Positions 6,495 to 16,096 are shown, numbered from the stretch's first letter. The stretch is DNA of 21,450 nucleotides from Alphaproteobacteria bacterium (GCA_030425945.1 JAUHZL010000009.1:1-21450), one strand, 5' to 3'. Notes: a model not told the origin generated them from the sequence alone. Translations and numbers: made by a program.

Positions 6495-9400
6495 TTGCCG
6501 CCCCCCGCCGTGCCGGCGCTGCGCCGCGCCCCGCCGAGATAGGCGCTGAGCGAGGGCCGTGCCGGTCCGGCCGGCCCGTCCGCGCCGCGCGCGTCGTGGA
6601 AGGCCGCGAGCGCCCGGATCGAGGGGTGCGCGAGCATGTGCTTGGCCTCCAGCCCCAGCCCGGCGTCGAGCATCTTCGCGGCGATGCGGAACACCGCCAG
6701 CGAGTCGACCCCGAGGGCAAAGAGCGTGTCGGTCACGCCGATCGCGTCTCGGCCCAGCACCCGGCACCAGATGTCGTGAAGCTGCGTCTCGGTCCCGGTG
6801 GCGGGCGCCTCGGCCCGGCTGAGCGGCGTCACCTCGGCCCCCGCACCGGGCGCGGGCAGGGCGTTGCGGTCGAGCTTGCCGTTCGCCGTCTGGGGCAGGC
6901 GGCTGAGCGTGACCCAGCCGCGCGGGATCATGTAGTCGGGCAGGCGCGGGGCCAGCGCCGCCGCCAGCCGGTCGGGCGCGGGGGCGTCCTGCCCGGCCTC
7001 GGGCACGAGGTAGCCGACCAGCACCTTGTCGCCGCTCTCCCGGGCGCGCAGCGCGACGGCGGCCTGCGCGATGCCCGGCACGGCGCGCAGGGCGGTTTCG
7101 ATCTCGCCCAGTTCGATGCGGAAGCCGCGCAGCTTGACCTGGCCGTCGATCCGCCCGAGCAGTTCGATCTCGCCGTCGGCGCGGCGGCGGGCGAGGTCGC
7201 CGGTGGCATAGAGCCGCCGGGTCACGCCGCCGAGCGTCACGTCACGGAAGGCGCGCGCGGTCAGGTCGGGCCGCTCGTGGTAGCCGAGCGCCAGCCCGTC
7301 GCCGCCGATGAAGAGCTCGCCGGTCACGCCCTCGGGCACCGGGCGGTCCTCGGGGTTCAGGACGTGCAGCGTGGTGTTGGCGATGGGCGTGCCGATGGTG
7401 ATGTCCGCACCGGGGTCGAGGCGCTTCAGGCTCGACCAGATCGTGGTCTCGGTCGGGCCGTACATGTTCCACAGCGTCGCCCCGCCTGCGCGCAGCCGGT
7501 CGGCGAGGTCGCGCGGCAGCGGCTCGCCGCCCGCCAGCAGGGTCATGCCCGCGCCGGGGGTGAAGCCCGCCGTCAGCACCATGTCCCACAGCGTGGGCGT
7601 GGCCTGCACGTGGGTGATGTCGCCCTTGGCCAGCCGCGCGGCCAGCGGGAAGGCGGCGGCGACGTCCTCGGCCGGGGCGATCACGACGCGGCCCCCGGCG
7701 GCGAGGGGCAGCAGCAGTTCCAGCAGCGCGATGTCGAACCCGACCGTGGTGACGGCAAGCAGCGTGTCGGCCGCGGTGAACCCGGGCGCCTCGGCCATCG
7801 CGGTCAGGAAGTTCACCAGCGCGCGGTGCGGGACGGTGACGCCCTTGGGCGTGCCGGTCGAACCGGAGGTAAAGAGGATATACGCCGCGCTGTCGGGCGC
7901 CAGCGGCACCTGCGGCGCCGGGCCGGGGACCGCGTCGGCGGGGTCGATGTGCAGCGCTTTGCCCGCAAGCGCCGGGTCGTTGCCGAGGACGGCGGCCAGC
8001 CCGGCGGTCTGCCGGATCAGCGCCAGCCGCTCGGGCGGCTGTTTCGGGTCGAGCGGCACCAGGACGTGCCCGGCCTGCCAGACCGCGAGGAGCGCCGCCA
8101 GCATCTCCGCCCCGCGCGGCAGGGCGACCGCCACGCGCTGGCCCGGTTCGGGCAGGCGGGCGTGGATCAGGGCGGCGAGGGCGTCGGCGCGGGCGGCGAG
8201 GTCGGCGTGGGTCAGGGGACCGTCCGGGGCCTCGACCGCCAGGCGCGCGGGGTCGCGGGCCATGCCGCGCCGGACCAGGTCGAGCGCGCTCGCCCCCCGG
8301 TCATAGGCGGCGGGTGCGGCCTCGGCCGGGGCGGGGGCGGGGGCGATCAGCGCCTCCAGCGGCTGCGCGGCGTCGCGGGCGATCTCGGTCAGCACCGTCT
8401 CGAACAGCGCGCACCAGCCGTCCACGCGGGCGGCCTCGTAGAGGTCGCGGTTGTAGTGCGCGTCGATCCGCAGCCCGTCGGGCTTTTCGCAGAGGTTGAA
8501 GAACAGGTCGAAGCCGACGGCGGCCTTGGCGCTGGGCCGGAAGGTGCTGCGCAGCCCCGGCATCGGGGCGAGATCGACGTCCTTCTCGAGGTTGAACTCG
8601 ATCGAGGTCAGCGGCGTGCGGCTCAGGTCGCGCGGCACGTCGAGCGCGGCGACGATCTGGCCGAAGGTCGTCTGGCCATGGTCGAAGGCGGCCAGCAGCC
8701 GGTCGCGGGCCTGCCTGAGGTGGTCGCTGACGGAGGCGGCTTCCCCGAACCCGGCGCGCACGGGCAGGAAGTTCACCAGGTGCCCGACGAGGTTCGGATC
8801 GGCGAGGTCGGCCTGCCCGGCGGTCGGCACGCCCAGCACCACGTCGCGCGCGCCGGTCAGCCGGGCGACGGTGATCTGCATGGCGGCGAAAAGCGTGGCG
8901 AAGAGGGTGCAGCCCACCTTGGCCCCGGCGGCCTTGACCGCCTTCAGGGTGGCGGCGTCGATCTCGTGGAAGCGGGTCGCCCCGGCATGGCTGCGCACCG
9001 GGCCGCGCGGCCGGTCGGCGGGCAGATCGACCGGTGCGGGCAGGTCGGTGTAGACACCGCGCCAGTGCGCCAGCGTCGCGGCGGCGGGCGGCGTGGCGGT
9101 GCGCGCATGATCGGCGAAGGACGGGGCCGGGGGCAGGTCGGCGGGGGTGCCCGTCGTCTCGGCGGCATAGAGCGCCGCCAGATCGTCGAGCAGCACGCCG
9201 AAGGACCAGCCGTCGGCCACGATGTGATGCGCGGTCAGGCGCAGGACATGGGCGTCCGGTCCCAGCCGCAGCAGGGCGGCGCGCACCGGGGCCTCGGCGG
9301 TCAGGTCGAAGGGCGCCGCGCCGTCCTCGGCCACATGGGCGTCGAGCGCGGCCTGCGGGTCGGCCTCGGCCGACAGGTCGAGCACCGGCAGCGGCAGCGG

Positions 9401-12400
9401 CGCGGGCCCGGTCACGCGGAAACTGTGACCGTCGGGCGCGAAGCGCAGGCGCAGCGCGTCGTGGCGTGCCACCAGCCCGTCGAGCGCCCGCCCGAGGGCG
9501 GCCACATCGAGCGCGCCCTCCAGCGACAGGAGCCCGCATTCGTTGAAGGCGGCGGCGGCCTCGTCGCCCATCTGGTGCGCCAGCCAGATCTCCTGCTGGC
9601 CCGGGGTCAGCGGGATGTCGGCGGGCGGCGGGGCCAGCGGCAGGGCCTTCGCCTTGTCCTGCAGGTCGCCGAGGATGTCGACCGACAGGAGCGCGTCGAG
9701 CGCGCTGGTGAAGGCGCGTTCGACCTGCGCGATGTCGGCCTCCGAATGGGCGGTGGTCAGGAAGCCGCAGAAGCCGTCCATGACATGCACGCCCTCCATC
9801 CGCATCAGCGGGAAGAGCAGCGTCGCGCGCGGGTCCTTCTCGGTCACGTTGATGACGAACCAGCTCGAATAGTGCTCGATCAGGTTCGGCAGGCCGCGCG
9901 CCTCCATCGCCTGTCCCATGCGGGTGGCCAGCGCGGCGGTCCGCTCGATCACCGCGTCGTAGAGCCGGGCGCCGTCGCCCTCGATATGGTCGAGCGTGGC
10001 GTCCACCGCGGCCAGCACCAGCGGGTGGCGCACGAAGGTGCCTGCGAAGAAGGTCGGGATCGCCTCCGGGCGGCTGTCGTCGCCGTAGGACCACGCCCCC
10101 CCGTCGAGCGCATCCATCCACGCCGCGTCGCCCGCCAGCACGCCGATCGGCATGCCGCCGCCGACCACCTTGCCATAGGTCGCCATGTCGGCCTGCAGGC
10201 CCCAGACACCCTGCATGCCCCGGACGTGGGTGCGGAAGCCGGTCACTACCTCGTCGATGATCAGCGCCGCGCCGCCCTGCCGGGTGATCTCGCGCAGGCG
10301 GCGGACAAAGCCCTCGGGGCGCAGTTCGGGGTGACGCGACTGCACCGGCTCGACGATCACGCCGGCAATCGCGTCGATATTGGCCGCGATCCAGTCGAGC
10401 GAGGCCGCATCGCCGTATTTCAGCACCGCCATGTTGGTCAGGCCCGAGCGCGGGATGCCCGGGGCGATGGGCAGCGCGTTCGGGTCGCCGCCGGGGCGGG
10501 TCTTGCCGCGCACCAGCACCTCGTCGAACTGGCCGTGGTAGTCGTGGTCGAAGACGACGATCTTCTCGCGGCCCGTGACCGTGCGGGCGAGGCGCATGGC
10601 GGCCATCACCGCCTCGGAGCCGGTGTTGCAGAAGGTGACGCGCTCGTGGCCCACGACGCGGGCGAATTTCTCGGCCACCGGCCCGGCGAGGTCGGCCTGC
10701 GGGCCGATGGGGAAGCCCTTTTCCATCTGGCGGGCGACGGCCTCGACCACGAAATCGGGCGAATGGCCGAAGCCGGTCTGGCCGAAGCCGTTGACCAGGT
10801 CGACGAAGCGGTTGCCGTCGAGATCGGTGATATGCGCGCCCTTCGAGGTATCGGCGACGATCGGGAATACCAGTTCCTTCCACTCGGCGCGGAAGCCTGC
10901 GGCGGTGCGCGGATCGGCGAGGCGGGCGCGGTGCTGCGCGGTATAGGCCTTGGAGCGCGCATGCTTCTCGGCATAGCGGCGGGCGAGGTCGCGGGCGAAG
11001 GCGGTCTGCTCGGGCGTCATCGTCCCGCCGGTGACCGAAGGACCGCGCCCGGTCTTGAACCCCTTCGGCAGGGCGTCCTCGTCCGCGGCGGTGGCGACCG
11101 GCGGCTGGGCGGGCTGGGCGGCAGGCTGTGGGGCGGCGACCGGCCTGGGCGCGGGCTGGGCCATGGCGGGCGGCGGCGCGGCGGCGACCTGGGCAGGCGC
11201 GGTGCCGAGGGCGCGCAACTGCGCATCGAACACCGCCTGCATGGTCTGCATCTGCGCCTGCAGCACACCGGCGAGCTCGCCCGCGGGGGCGCTCGGTGCG
11301 GCGATGGCAACGGGGGCCGTGGCGGCGGGGGCCGGGGCGGGGACGGCGGCAGGCACTGCGGCAGGCGGGGCCGCGACCGGCGCGGGATCGGCGGGCAGGC
11401 TGGCGTCGAGATGCGCCGCCGCCGCCCCGGCGCTGGGGAAGTCGGCCATCAGGCGGCGGAAGCTCAGGTCGATCCCCCAGGTCTTCTTCAGCGCCTGGCT
11501 GACCTGCCCGAGGAAGAGCGAGTCGAAGCCGAGGTCGAGGAACGGCACTTCCGCGTCCTCAGGCGCGAGGGTCTCGCCCGACATCTCGGACAGGAGGGCC
11601 AGCAGCTCGGACGTCAGGCGGGGCAGGCGATCGGCAGGGGCAGCGGTCATGGCGGCAGGCTCCGGAACGGGGGCGGGCACGGGCAGGGGAACAGGCAGGA
11701 CGGGCGCGGCGGCGGTGGCGGCGGGCGGATCGACCCAGTGCCGCTTGCGCTGGAAGCGGGTGCCGGGCAGCGAGACCGGGCGGCCCGGCGCAGCGGCCCA
11801 GAGCGACAGGTCGAGCGGCACCCCGGCGGCCCAGAGGCTTGCGGCCGTGGCCGCCATCATCTTCTCGTCGGGAACCGATCTGGCATGATCCGGCAGCGAC
11901 TTGAAAACTCCACGATGGCGGCCACGGTCCAGCGCCTGCGCGGCAAAGGCCGAGAGGGGGCCGGAAGCCCCGATCTCGAGATGCACGGCAGACGTGTCGG
12001 GCGAGGCGGCCCGGAGGGCGGCCTCGAACAGAACGGGTTTGCGCGCCTGCGCCGCCCAGTAGTCCGGGTCGGTCGCGGTGGCGGCGTCCATCTCGCGCCC
12101 GGTGACGGTCGAGATGAGCGGAACGGCAGGCGCGGCGAGGGTCATGCCCCCGACGAGGTCGCGGAGCGGCGCGATCACCGGCTCCATCATCGCCGAGTGG
12201 AAGGCATGCGAGGTGTGCAGGCGGGTGTGGGCGATGCCGTCGGCCTGCAAGGCGACCGCGAAGGCGTCGAGCGCGGCGTCCGGCCCGGCGACCACCTGAA
12301 GCTGCGGCGCGTTCTGCGCGGCGAGGTCCAGCCCGGCGGGCAGCCGCGCCAGCAGCGCTTCGAGCGGCAGGCGCACCGACAGCATCCCGCCCGGCGGCTG

Positions 12401-15400
12401 GTCCATCATCAGCCGTCCGCGCGCCGCGATCAGGCGCAGCGCATCCTCGAAGGACATCACGCCCGCCAGCGTGGCGGCGGTGATCTCGCCGACCGAATGG
12501 CCGATCATCAGGTCGGGCGTCACGCCGCGGGCGGCCCAGACCTGCGCGCAGGCGTATTGCGTCAGCATCAGCGCGGGCTGGGTCAGCCAGGTCTCGCGCA
12601 GGGCGGCGGCAGCCTCGTCCGGGGCCAGCGCCGAGCCGTCGAGCAGCGGGCGCAAGTCGCGGCCGAGCAGCGGGCGCAGGATCTCGGAGCCCGCGTCGAT
12701 CCAGCGGCGGTAGGCGGGCTCGGCGGCATAGAGCCCAGATCCCATGCCCGGGTACTGTGCGCCCTGTCCGGGGAAGAGGAACACGAGGCGCGGCGCGTCT
12801 TTCGCCGCTACGGGCCGGGCGGCGCGCAGGGCCTCGGCAGCCTCCGCAGGCGTGGCGGCGGCGACGGCGAGGCGGTGCGACAGCACGCGACGGCCCCGGC
12901 GCAGGGTCGCGGCGACATCGGCCATCGCGGGGGCGTCGGGCTGCGCCAGCCGGTCCGCCAGCGCGTCGCGCAGCGCGGTCAGCGCCTCCGGGCTGTGGGC
13001 GGAGAGCGGCAGCAGGTGCAGACCGGCGTCCTCGGAAGGCTGCGGTTGTGGCGCGCCCTCGATCACCACATGGGCATTGGTGCCGCCGACCCCGAGGCTC
13101 GACACCCCCGCCCGGCGCGGCCCGTTGCCCGGCCAGGGCTGCACGGCGTCGGGCACGAAGAAGGGCGTGCCCTCCAGCGTGATGCGCGGGTTCAGCCGCT
13201 TGAAATGGGCGACCGGGGGGATCATCCCGTCGCGCACCGCGAGCGCTGCCTTGATGAAGCCGACGACCCCGGCGGCGGCATCGAGATGCCCGATGTTGCC
13301 CTTGACCGATCCCAGCGCGCAGCGCCCGTCCGCGCCATAGGCGGCGGCGAGGCCCGCGACCTCGATCGGGTCGCCCAGCGGCGTGGCGGTGCCGTGGCAC
13401 TCGACGAGGCCCACGGTTTCGGGCGGCACGCCTGCATCGGCCAGCGCGGCGCGGATCGCGTCTGCCTGCCCGCCGACCGAGGGCGCGGTGAAGCTCATCT
13501 TGGCGGCGCCATCGTTGTTGATCCCGACGCCCCGGATCACCGCGTGGATGCGGTCGCCGTCGCGCTCGGCATCCTCCAGCCGCTTCAGCACCACGACGCC
13601 CGCGCCGTGCGAGAAGACGGTGCCGCCCGCCTCGGCATCGAAGGGGCGGCAGAGCCCGTCGGGCGAGACCATGCCGCCCTCCTGGTGCAGGTAGCCGCGC
13701 TTTTCGGGGAAGGTGACCGAGACCCCGCCCGCCAGCACCGCGTCGGCCTGTCCCGCGCGCAGCATGGTCACCGCCTGCACGATGGCGACGAGGCCGGTCG
13801 AACAGGCGGTCGAGACCGCCAGCGCCGGGCCGCGCAGGCCCAGCTTCCACGCGACGCGGGTCACCAGTCCGTCGCTGTCGTTGCCGCTGAGGGTGACGTA
13901 GTCCTCGACCTGGTAGCCGCTGGTGAAGGCTTCCAGCGCGGCGCGGTCGTGCATCAGGTTCTGCAGCAGGTAGGTCGACATCGACGCGCCCGCGACGACG
14001 CCCACCCGCGCATCGGTCCGGTCCGGATCGATGGCGGCGTCTTCCAGCGCGAGCAGGCAGAGGTCGAGGAAGACGCGCGCCTGCGGATCGGTCTTCGCGG
14101 CCTCGGCGGGCAGCATCTTCCAGTAGCCCGCGTCGAAGCCCGCCACGTCGTCGAGCAGCCCGCGCGCCGCCACGTAGCCCGGCGCATTGCGGTCGAGCCG
14201 GTCCTCGATCTGCGCCGGGTCCAGCCGGGTGATCGCCGAGCGGCCCGAGCGGGTCAGTTCCGCGAAGGCGTCGAGGGTGTCGGCCCCCGGCACCCGCACG
14301 GCCATGCCGGTGACGGCGATTGCACCCGAGCCGGTCCTGGGCGCGGCGACGGGGACGGCGACCGGCGCGGTGTCGAGGCGGCGGGCGAGGTCGGCGACGC
14401 GGGGCGCCTCGAACAGCAGGGTCAGGTCGAACCGGCGGCCGAGCCGCGCCTCCAGCCGGGCATGCGCCTCGATCAGGTGCAGCGAGGCGCCGCCCGCCTC
14501 GAAGAAGGTCGCGCCTTCGGGGAAGGCGGGCAGGCCCAGCACCTCGGCGAAGACCGCGGCGATGGTGGCCGGCAGGTCGCGGGTCGCGGGCGGCGGCACC
14601 GGCGCGGCGGCGGTCGCGGCGAACAGCGCCTTGCGGTCGACCTTGCCCGCGGCGGTCAGCGGAAAGGCGTCGAGCACCCGCAGGTGGCGCGGCAGCATCC
14701 CGCGCGGCGTGGTCGCAGCCAGCCCGTCCAGCAGCGCGCCCGGATCGAGGGTCGCCCCGGCGGCGGGGATCACGGCCCCCTCCATCGCGCGGGCGCTGCC
14801 CTGTCCGACGACCGCCACGGCGGCATCGGCCACGCCCGGGGCGGCGCGCAGCAGCGCCTCGACCGCGTCCAGTTCGATGCGGTAGCCGTTCAGCTTCACC
14901 TGCCGGTCGGCGCGGCCGAGGAACTCGTGCGCGCCATCGGGACGGCGGCGGGCGAGGTCGCCGGTCAGGTAGATCGTGCCGGTCCGGCCGGGGCGCGGAT
15001 CGGGGATGAAGCGGGCGGCGGTCTCGTCCGGGCGGTTCAGGTAGCCGAGCGCGACGCCGGTGCCCGCGATGGCCAGTTGCCCGGTCTCGCCCTCCGGCAG
15101 GACGGTCAGGTCGTCGCCGAGGATCAGCGCCTCCTCGGTCGCCAGCGCGCGGCCGACCGGGATCGCGCCGTCCAGATCGGCGGGGGTGACGCGGTGCGCC
15201 AGCGAGTGGGTGCAGGTCTCGGTCGGGCCGAAGTCGTTGACCAGCACGAGGTCGGGGTAGCGGCCCAGCAGCTTGCGGGCGTGCGGCACGCTCATCACGT
15301 CGCCGCCCGCCACCGACAGGCGCAGGCCCGAGAGGACCTCGGGCCGGTGGTCGATCATCAGGTGGTGCAGGCCCGCGTACCAGTTCGCGACGGTCACGCC

Positions 15401-16096
15401 CGCGCCGGTCAGCGTGTCCGCGATGGTGTCGAGCGCCGCCTCGGAGCAGAGCGCCAGGGATCCGCCCGTCAGGAGCGGCGCGAAGGTCTCCCATGTCGCG
15501 GAATCGGCCGAAAGGGGCGCGAGGCCCAGCATCACGTCGTCGGGGCCGAGCCGCAGCAGCGGGTCCGCCAGCGCGGTGGCATGGATCGCGCGGTGCGGCA
15601 GCAGCACGCCCTTCGGCCGCCCCGTGGTGCCGGAGGTATAGAGCAGGAACGCGGGCGCCTCCGGGTCGAGGCGGGGCGAGGGGCGGCGGCGGCCGGGGGC
15701 CTCGGCCAGCCCGGCGTCGATCAGGATCGCATCGCCGGGATCGGGCAGCCGCTCGGCGTCGGCGCGGCGCAGCACACACGCCACCGGCGCGGCATCGGCG
15801 CGGATGGCGTCGATCTGTTCGGGCGCGAAGGACGGGTCGAGCGGCACCACGATCCCGCCCGCCCGCAGGATGCCCAGCATCGCGGCGACGGTCTCGGGCG
15901 CGCGCGCGGCGGCCAGCGCCACCGGGTCGCCGGGCCGCACGCCCCGGTCGAGCAGGGCGCGCGTCACGGTTTCCGCCTGCGCCTTCAGCGTCGCGTAGCT
16001 GACGCGGGTCGCCCCGGCGAGGATCGCCGTGCGCCCGGCATGCCGCGCGGCACTCCGGTCGAAGGCGGCCGGCAGGCTGTCGGGACGATAGGTCAT
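6491..16096 (-). CDS. Hybrid NRPS/PKS synthase with integrated aminotransferase (A-T-KS-AT-T-AMT-C-A-T)
   Basis: This 3201-residue cytoplasmic megasynthase contains nine domains. A1 spans 1-495 (YTSGTTGRPKG; pocket read as D-S-W-N-V-G-D-T-H-K; Lys475). T1 is about 505-575 (Ser538). KS is about 592-1015 (Cys765 in STACSTG, His901, His937). AT is about 1103-1405 (GHSVGE, Ser1201; HAFH at 1297-1300, the malonyl type). T2 is about 1490-1566 (Ser1526). A Pro/Ala linker runs 1567-1690. The class III PLP aminotransferase is about 1700-2145 (IIDEVVTGFR; Lys1976). C is about 2160-2590 (HHIVADG, 2290-2296). A2 is about 2605-3085 (pocket D-I-L-Q-L-G-M-I-W-K, the glycine pattern; Lys3074). T3 is about 3105-3165 (Ser3132). 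No KR, DH, ER, epimerase or TE is present. The order matches iturin/mycosubtilin-type PKS-AMT-NRPS enzymes, which install a beta-amino group on a beta-keto thioester. ATG at 16096 has a G-run but a weak Shine-Dalgarno. Confidence 0.96.
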   Translation of the reverse strand: MTYRPDSLPAAFDRSAARHAGRTAILAGATRVSYATLKAQAETVTRALLDRGVRPGDPVALAAARAPETVAAMLGILRAGGIVVPLDPSFAPEQIDAIRADAAPVACVLRRADAERLPDPGDAILIDAGLAEAPGRRRPSPRLDPEAPAFLLYTSGTTGRPKGVLLPHRAIHATALADPLLRLGPDDVMLGLAPLSADSATWETFAPLLTGGSLALCSEAALDTIADTLTGAGVTVANWYAGLHHLMIDHRPEVLSGLRLSVAGGDVMSVPHARKLLGRYPDLVLVNDFGPTETCTHSLAHRVTPADLDGAIPVGRALATEEALILGDDLTVLPEGETGQLAIAGTGVALGYLNRPDETAARFIPDPRPGRTGTIYLTGDLARRRPDGAHEFLGRADRQVKLNGYRIELDAVEALLRAAPGVADAAVAVVGQGSARAMEGAVIPAAGATLDPGALLDGLAATTPRGMLPRHLRVLDAFPLTAAGKVDRKALFAATAAAPVPPPATRDLPATIAAVFAEVLGLPAFPEGATFFEAGGASLHLIEAHARLEARLGRRFDLTLLFEAPRVADLARRLDTAPVAVPVAAPRTGSGAIAVTGMAVRVPGADTLDAFAELTRSGRSAITRLDPAQIEDRLDRNAPGYVAARGLLDDVAGFDAGYWKMLPAEAAKTDPQARVFLDLCLLALEDAAIDPDRTDARVGVVAGASMSTYLLQNLMHDRAALEAFTSGYQVEDYVTLSGNDSDGLVTRVAWKLGLRGPALAVSTACSTGLVAIVQAVTMLRAGQADAVLAGGVSVTFPEKRGYLHQEGGMVSPDGLCRPFDAEAGGTVFSHGAGVVVLKRLEDAERDGDRIHAVIRGVGINNDGAAKMSFTAPSVGGQADAIRAALADAGVPPETVGLVECHGTATPLGDPIEVAGLAAAYGADGRCALGSVKGNIGHLDAAAGVVGFIKAALAVRDGMIPPVAHFKRLNPRITLEGTPFFVPDAVQPWPGNGPRRAGVSSLGVGGTNAHVVIEGAPQPQPSEDAGLHLLPLSAHSPEALTALRDALADRLAQPDAPAMADVAATLRRGRRVLSHRLAVAAATPAEAAEALRAARPVAAKDAPRLVFLFPGQGAQYPGMGSGLYAAEPAYRRWIDAGSEILRPLLGRDLRPLLDGSALAPDEAAAALRETWLTQPALMLTQYACAQVWAARGVTPDLMIGHSVGEITAATLAGVMSFEDALRLIAARGRLMMDQPPGGMLSVRLPLEALLARLPAGLDLAAQNAPQLQVVAGPDAALDAFAVALQADGIAHTRLHTSHAFHSAMMEPVIAPLRDLVGGMTLAAPAVPLISTVTGREMDAATATDPDYWAAQARKPVLFEAALRAASPDTSAVHLEIGASGPLSAFAAQALDRGRHRGVFKSLPDHARSVPDEKMMAATAASLWAAGVPLDLSLWAAAPGRPVSLPGTRFQRKRHWVDPPAATAAAPVLPVPLPVPAPVPEPAAMTAAPADRLPRLTSELLALLSEMSGETLAPEDAEVPFLDLGFDSLFLGQVSQALKKTWGIDLSFRRLMADFPSAGAAAAHLDASLPADPAPVAAPPAAVPAAVPAPAPAATAPVAIAAPSAPAGELAGVLQAQMQTMQAVFDAQLRALGTAPAQVAAAPPPAMAQPAPRPVAAPQPAAQPAQPPVATAADEDALPKGFKTGRGPSVTGGTMTPEQTAFARDLARRYAEKHARSKAYTAQHRARLADPRTAAGFRAEWKELVFPIVADTSKGAHITDLDGNRFVDLVNGFGQTGFGHSPDFVVEAVARQMEKGFPIGPQADLAGPVAEKFARVVGHERVTFCNTGSEAVMAAMRLARTVTGREKIVVFDHDYHGQFDEVLVRGKTRPGGDPNALPIAPGIPRSGLTNMAVLKYGDAASLDWIAANIDAIAGVIVEPVQSRHPELRPEGFVRRLREITRQGGAALIIDEVVTGFRTHVRGMQGVWGLQADMATYGKVVGGGMPIGVLAGDAAWMDALDGGAWSYGDDSRPEAIPTFFAGTFVRHPLVLAAVDATLDHIEGDGARLYDAVIERTAALATRMGQAMEARGLPNLIEHYSSWFVINVTEKDPRATLLFPLMRMEGVHVMDGFCGFLTTAHSEADIAQVERAFTSALDALLSVDILGDLQDKAKALPLAPPPADIPLTPGQQEIWLAHQMGDEAAAAFNECGLLSLEGALDVAALGRALDGLVARHDALRLRFAPDGHSFRVTGPAPLPLPVLDLSAEADPQAALDAHVAEDGAAPFDLTAEAPVRAALLRLGPDAHVLRLTAHHIVADGWSFGVLLDDLAALYAAETTGTPADLPPAPSFADHARTATPPAAATLAHWRGVYTDLPAPVDLPADRPRGPVRSHAGATRFHEIDAATLKAVKAAGAKVGCTLFATLFAAMQITVARLTGARDVVLGVPTAGQADLADPNLVGHLVNFLPVRAGFGEAASVSDHLRQARDRLLAAFDHGQTTFGQIVAALDVPRDLSRTPLTSIEFNLEKDVDLAPMPGLRSTFRPSAKAAVGFDLFFNLCEKPDGLRIDAHYNRDLYEAARVDGWCALFETVLTEIARDAAQPLEALIAPAPAPAEAAPAAYDRGASALDLVRRGMARDPARLAVEAPDGPLTHADLAARADALAALIHARLPEPGQRVAVALPRGAEMLAALLAVWQAGHVLVPLDPKQPPERLALIRQTAGLAAVLGNDPALAGKALHIDPADAVPGPAPQVPLAPDSAAYILFTSGSTGTPKGVTVPHRALVNFLTAMAEAPGFTAADTLLAVTTVGFDIALLELLLPLAAGGRVVIAPAEDVAAAFPLAARLAKGDITHVQATPTLWDMVLTAGFTPGAGMTLLAGGEPLPRDLADRLRAGGATLWNMYGPTETTIWSSLKRLDPGADITIGTPIANTTLHVLNPEDRPVPEGVTGELFIGGDGLALGYHERPDLTARAFRDVTLGGVTRRLYATGDLARRRADGEIELLGRIDGQVKLRGFRIELGEIETALRAVPGIAQAAVALRARESGDKVLVGYLVPEAGQDAPAPDRLAAALAPRLPDYMIPRGWVTLSRLPQTANGKLDRNALPAPGAGAEVTPLSRAEAPATGTETQLHDIWCRVLGRDAIGVTDTLFALGVDSLAVFRIAAKMLDAGLGLEAKHMLAHPSIRALAAFHDARGADGPAGPARPSLSAYLGGARRSAGTAGGGK

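Noticed and set aside
3316..6720. A long minus-strand open frame overlapping the terminal NRPS gene in a different phase.
   Set aside because: It is a low-complexity Arg/Pro/Ala-rich translation. The C/T/TE motifs lie in the other phase, which starts at 6494.
6495..6767. Upstream extension of the terminal NRPS frame to an earlier start near 6767.
   Set aside because: The added residues are Arg-rich and lie antiphase to the T3 domain of the upstream protein. ATG at 6494 forms a normal ATGA overlap and precedes the C domain directly.
11027..11398. Pro/Ala-rich stretch as a possible repeat element or frameshifted region.
   Set aside because: It is in frame with intact domains on both sides and matches the usual character of interdomain linkers in megasynthases.
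11559..15779. A long minus-strand open frame in another phase within the synthase.
   Set aside because: It is Arg/Pro/Ala-rich with no motifs, whereas the overlapping phase encodes intact A, T, KS, AT and T domains. It is a composition artefact.
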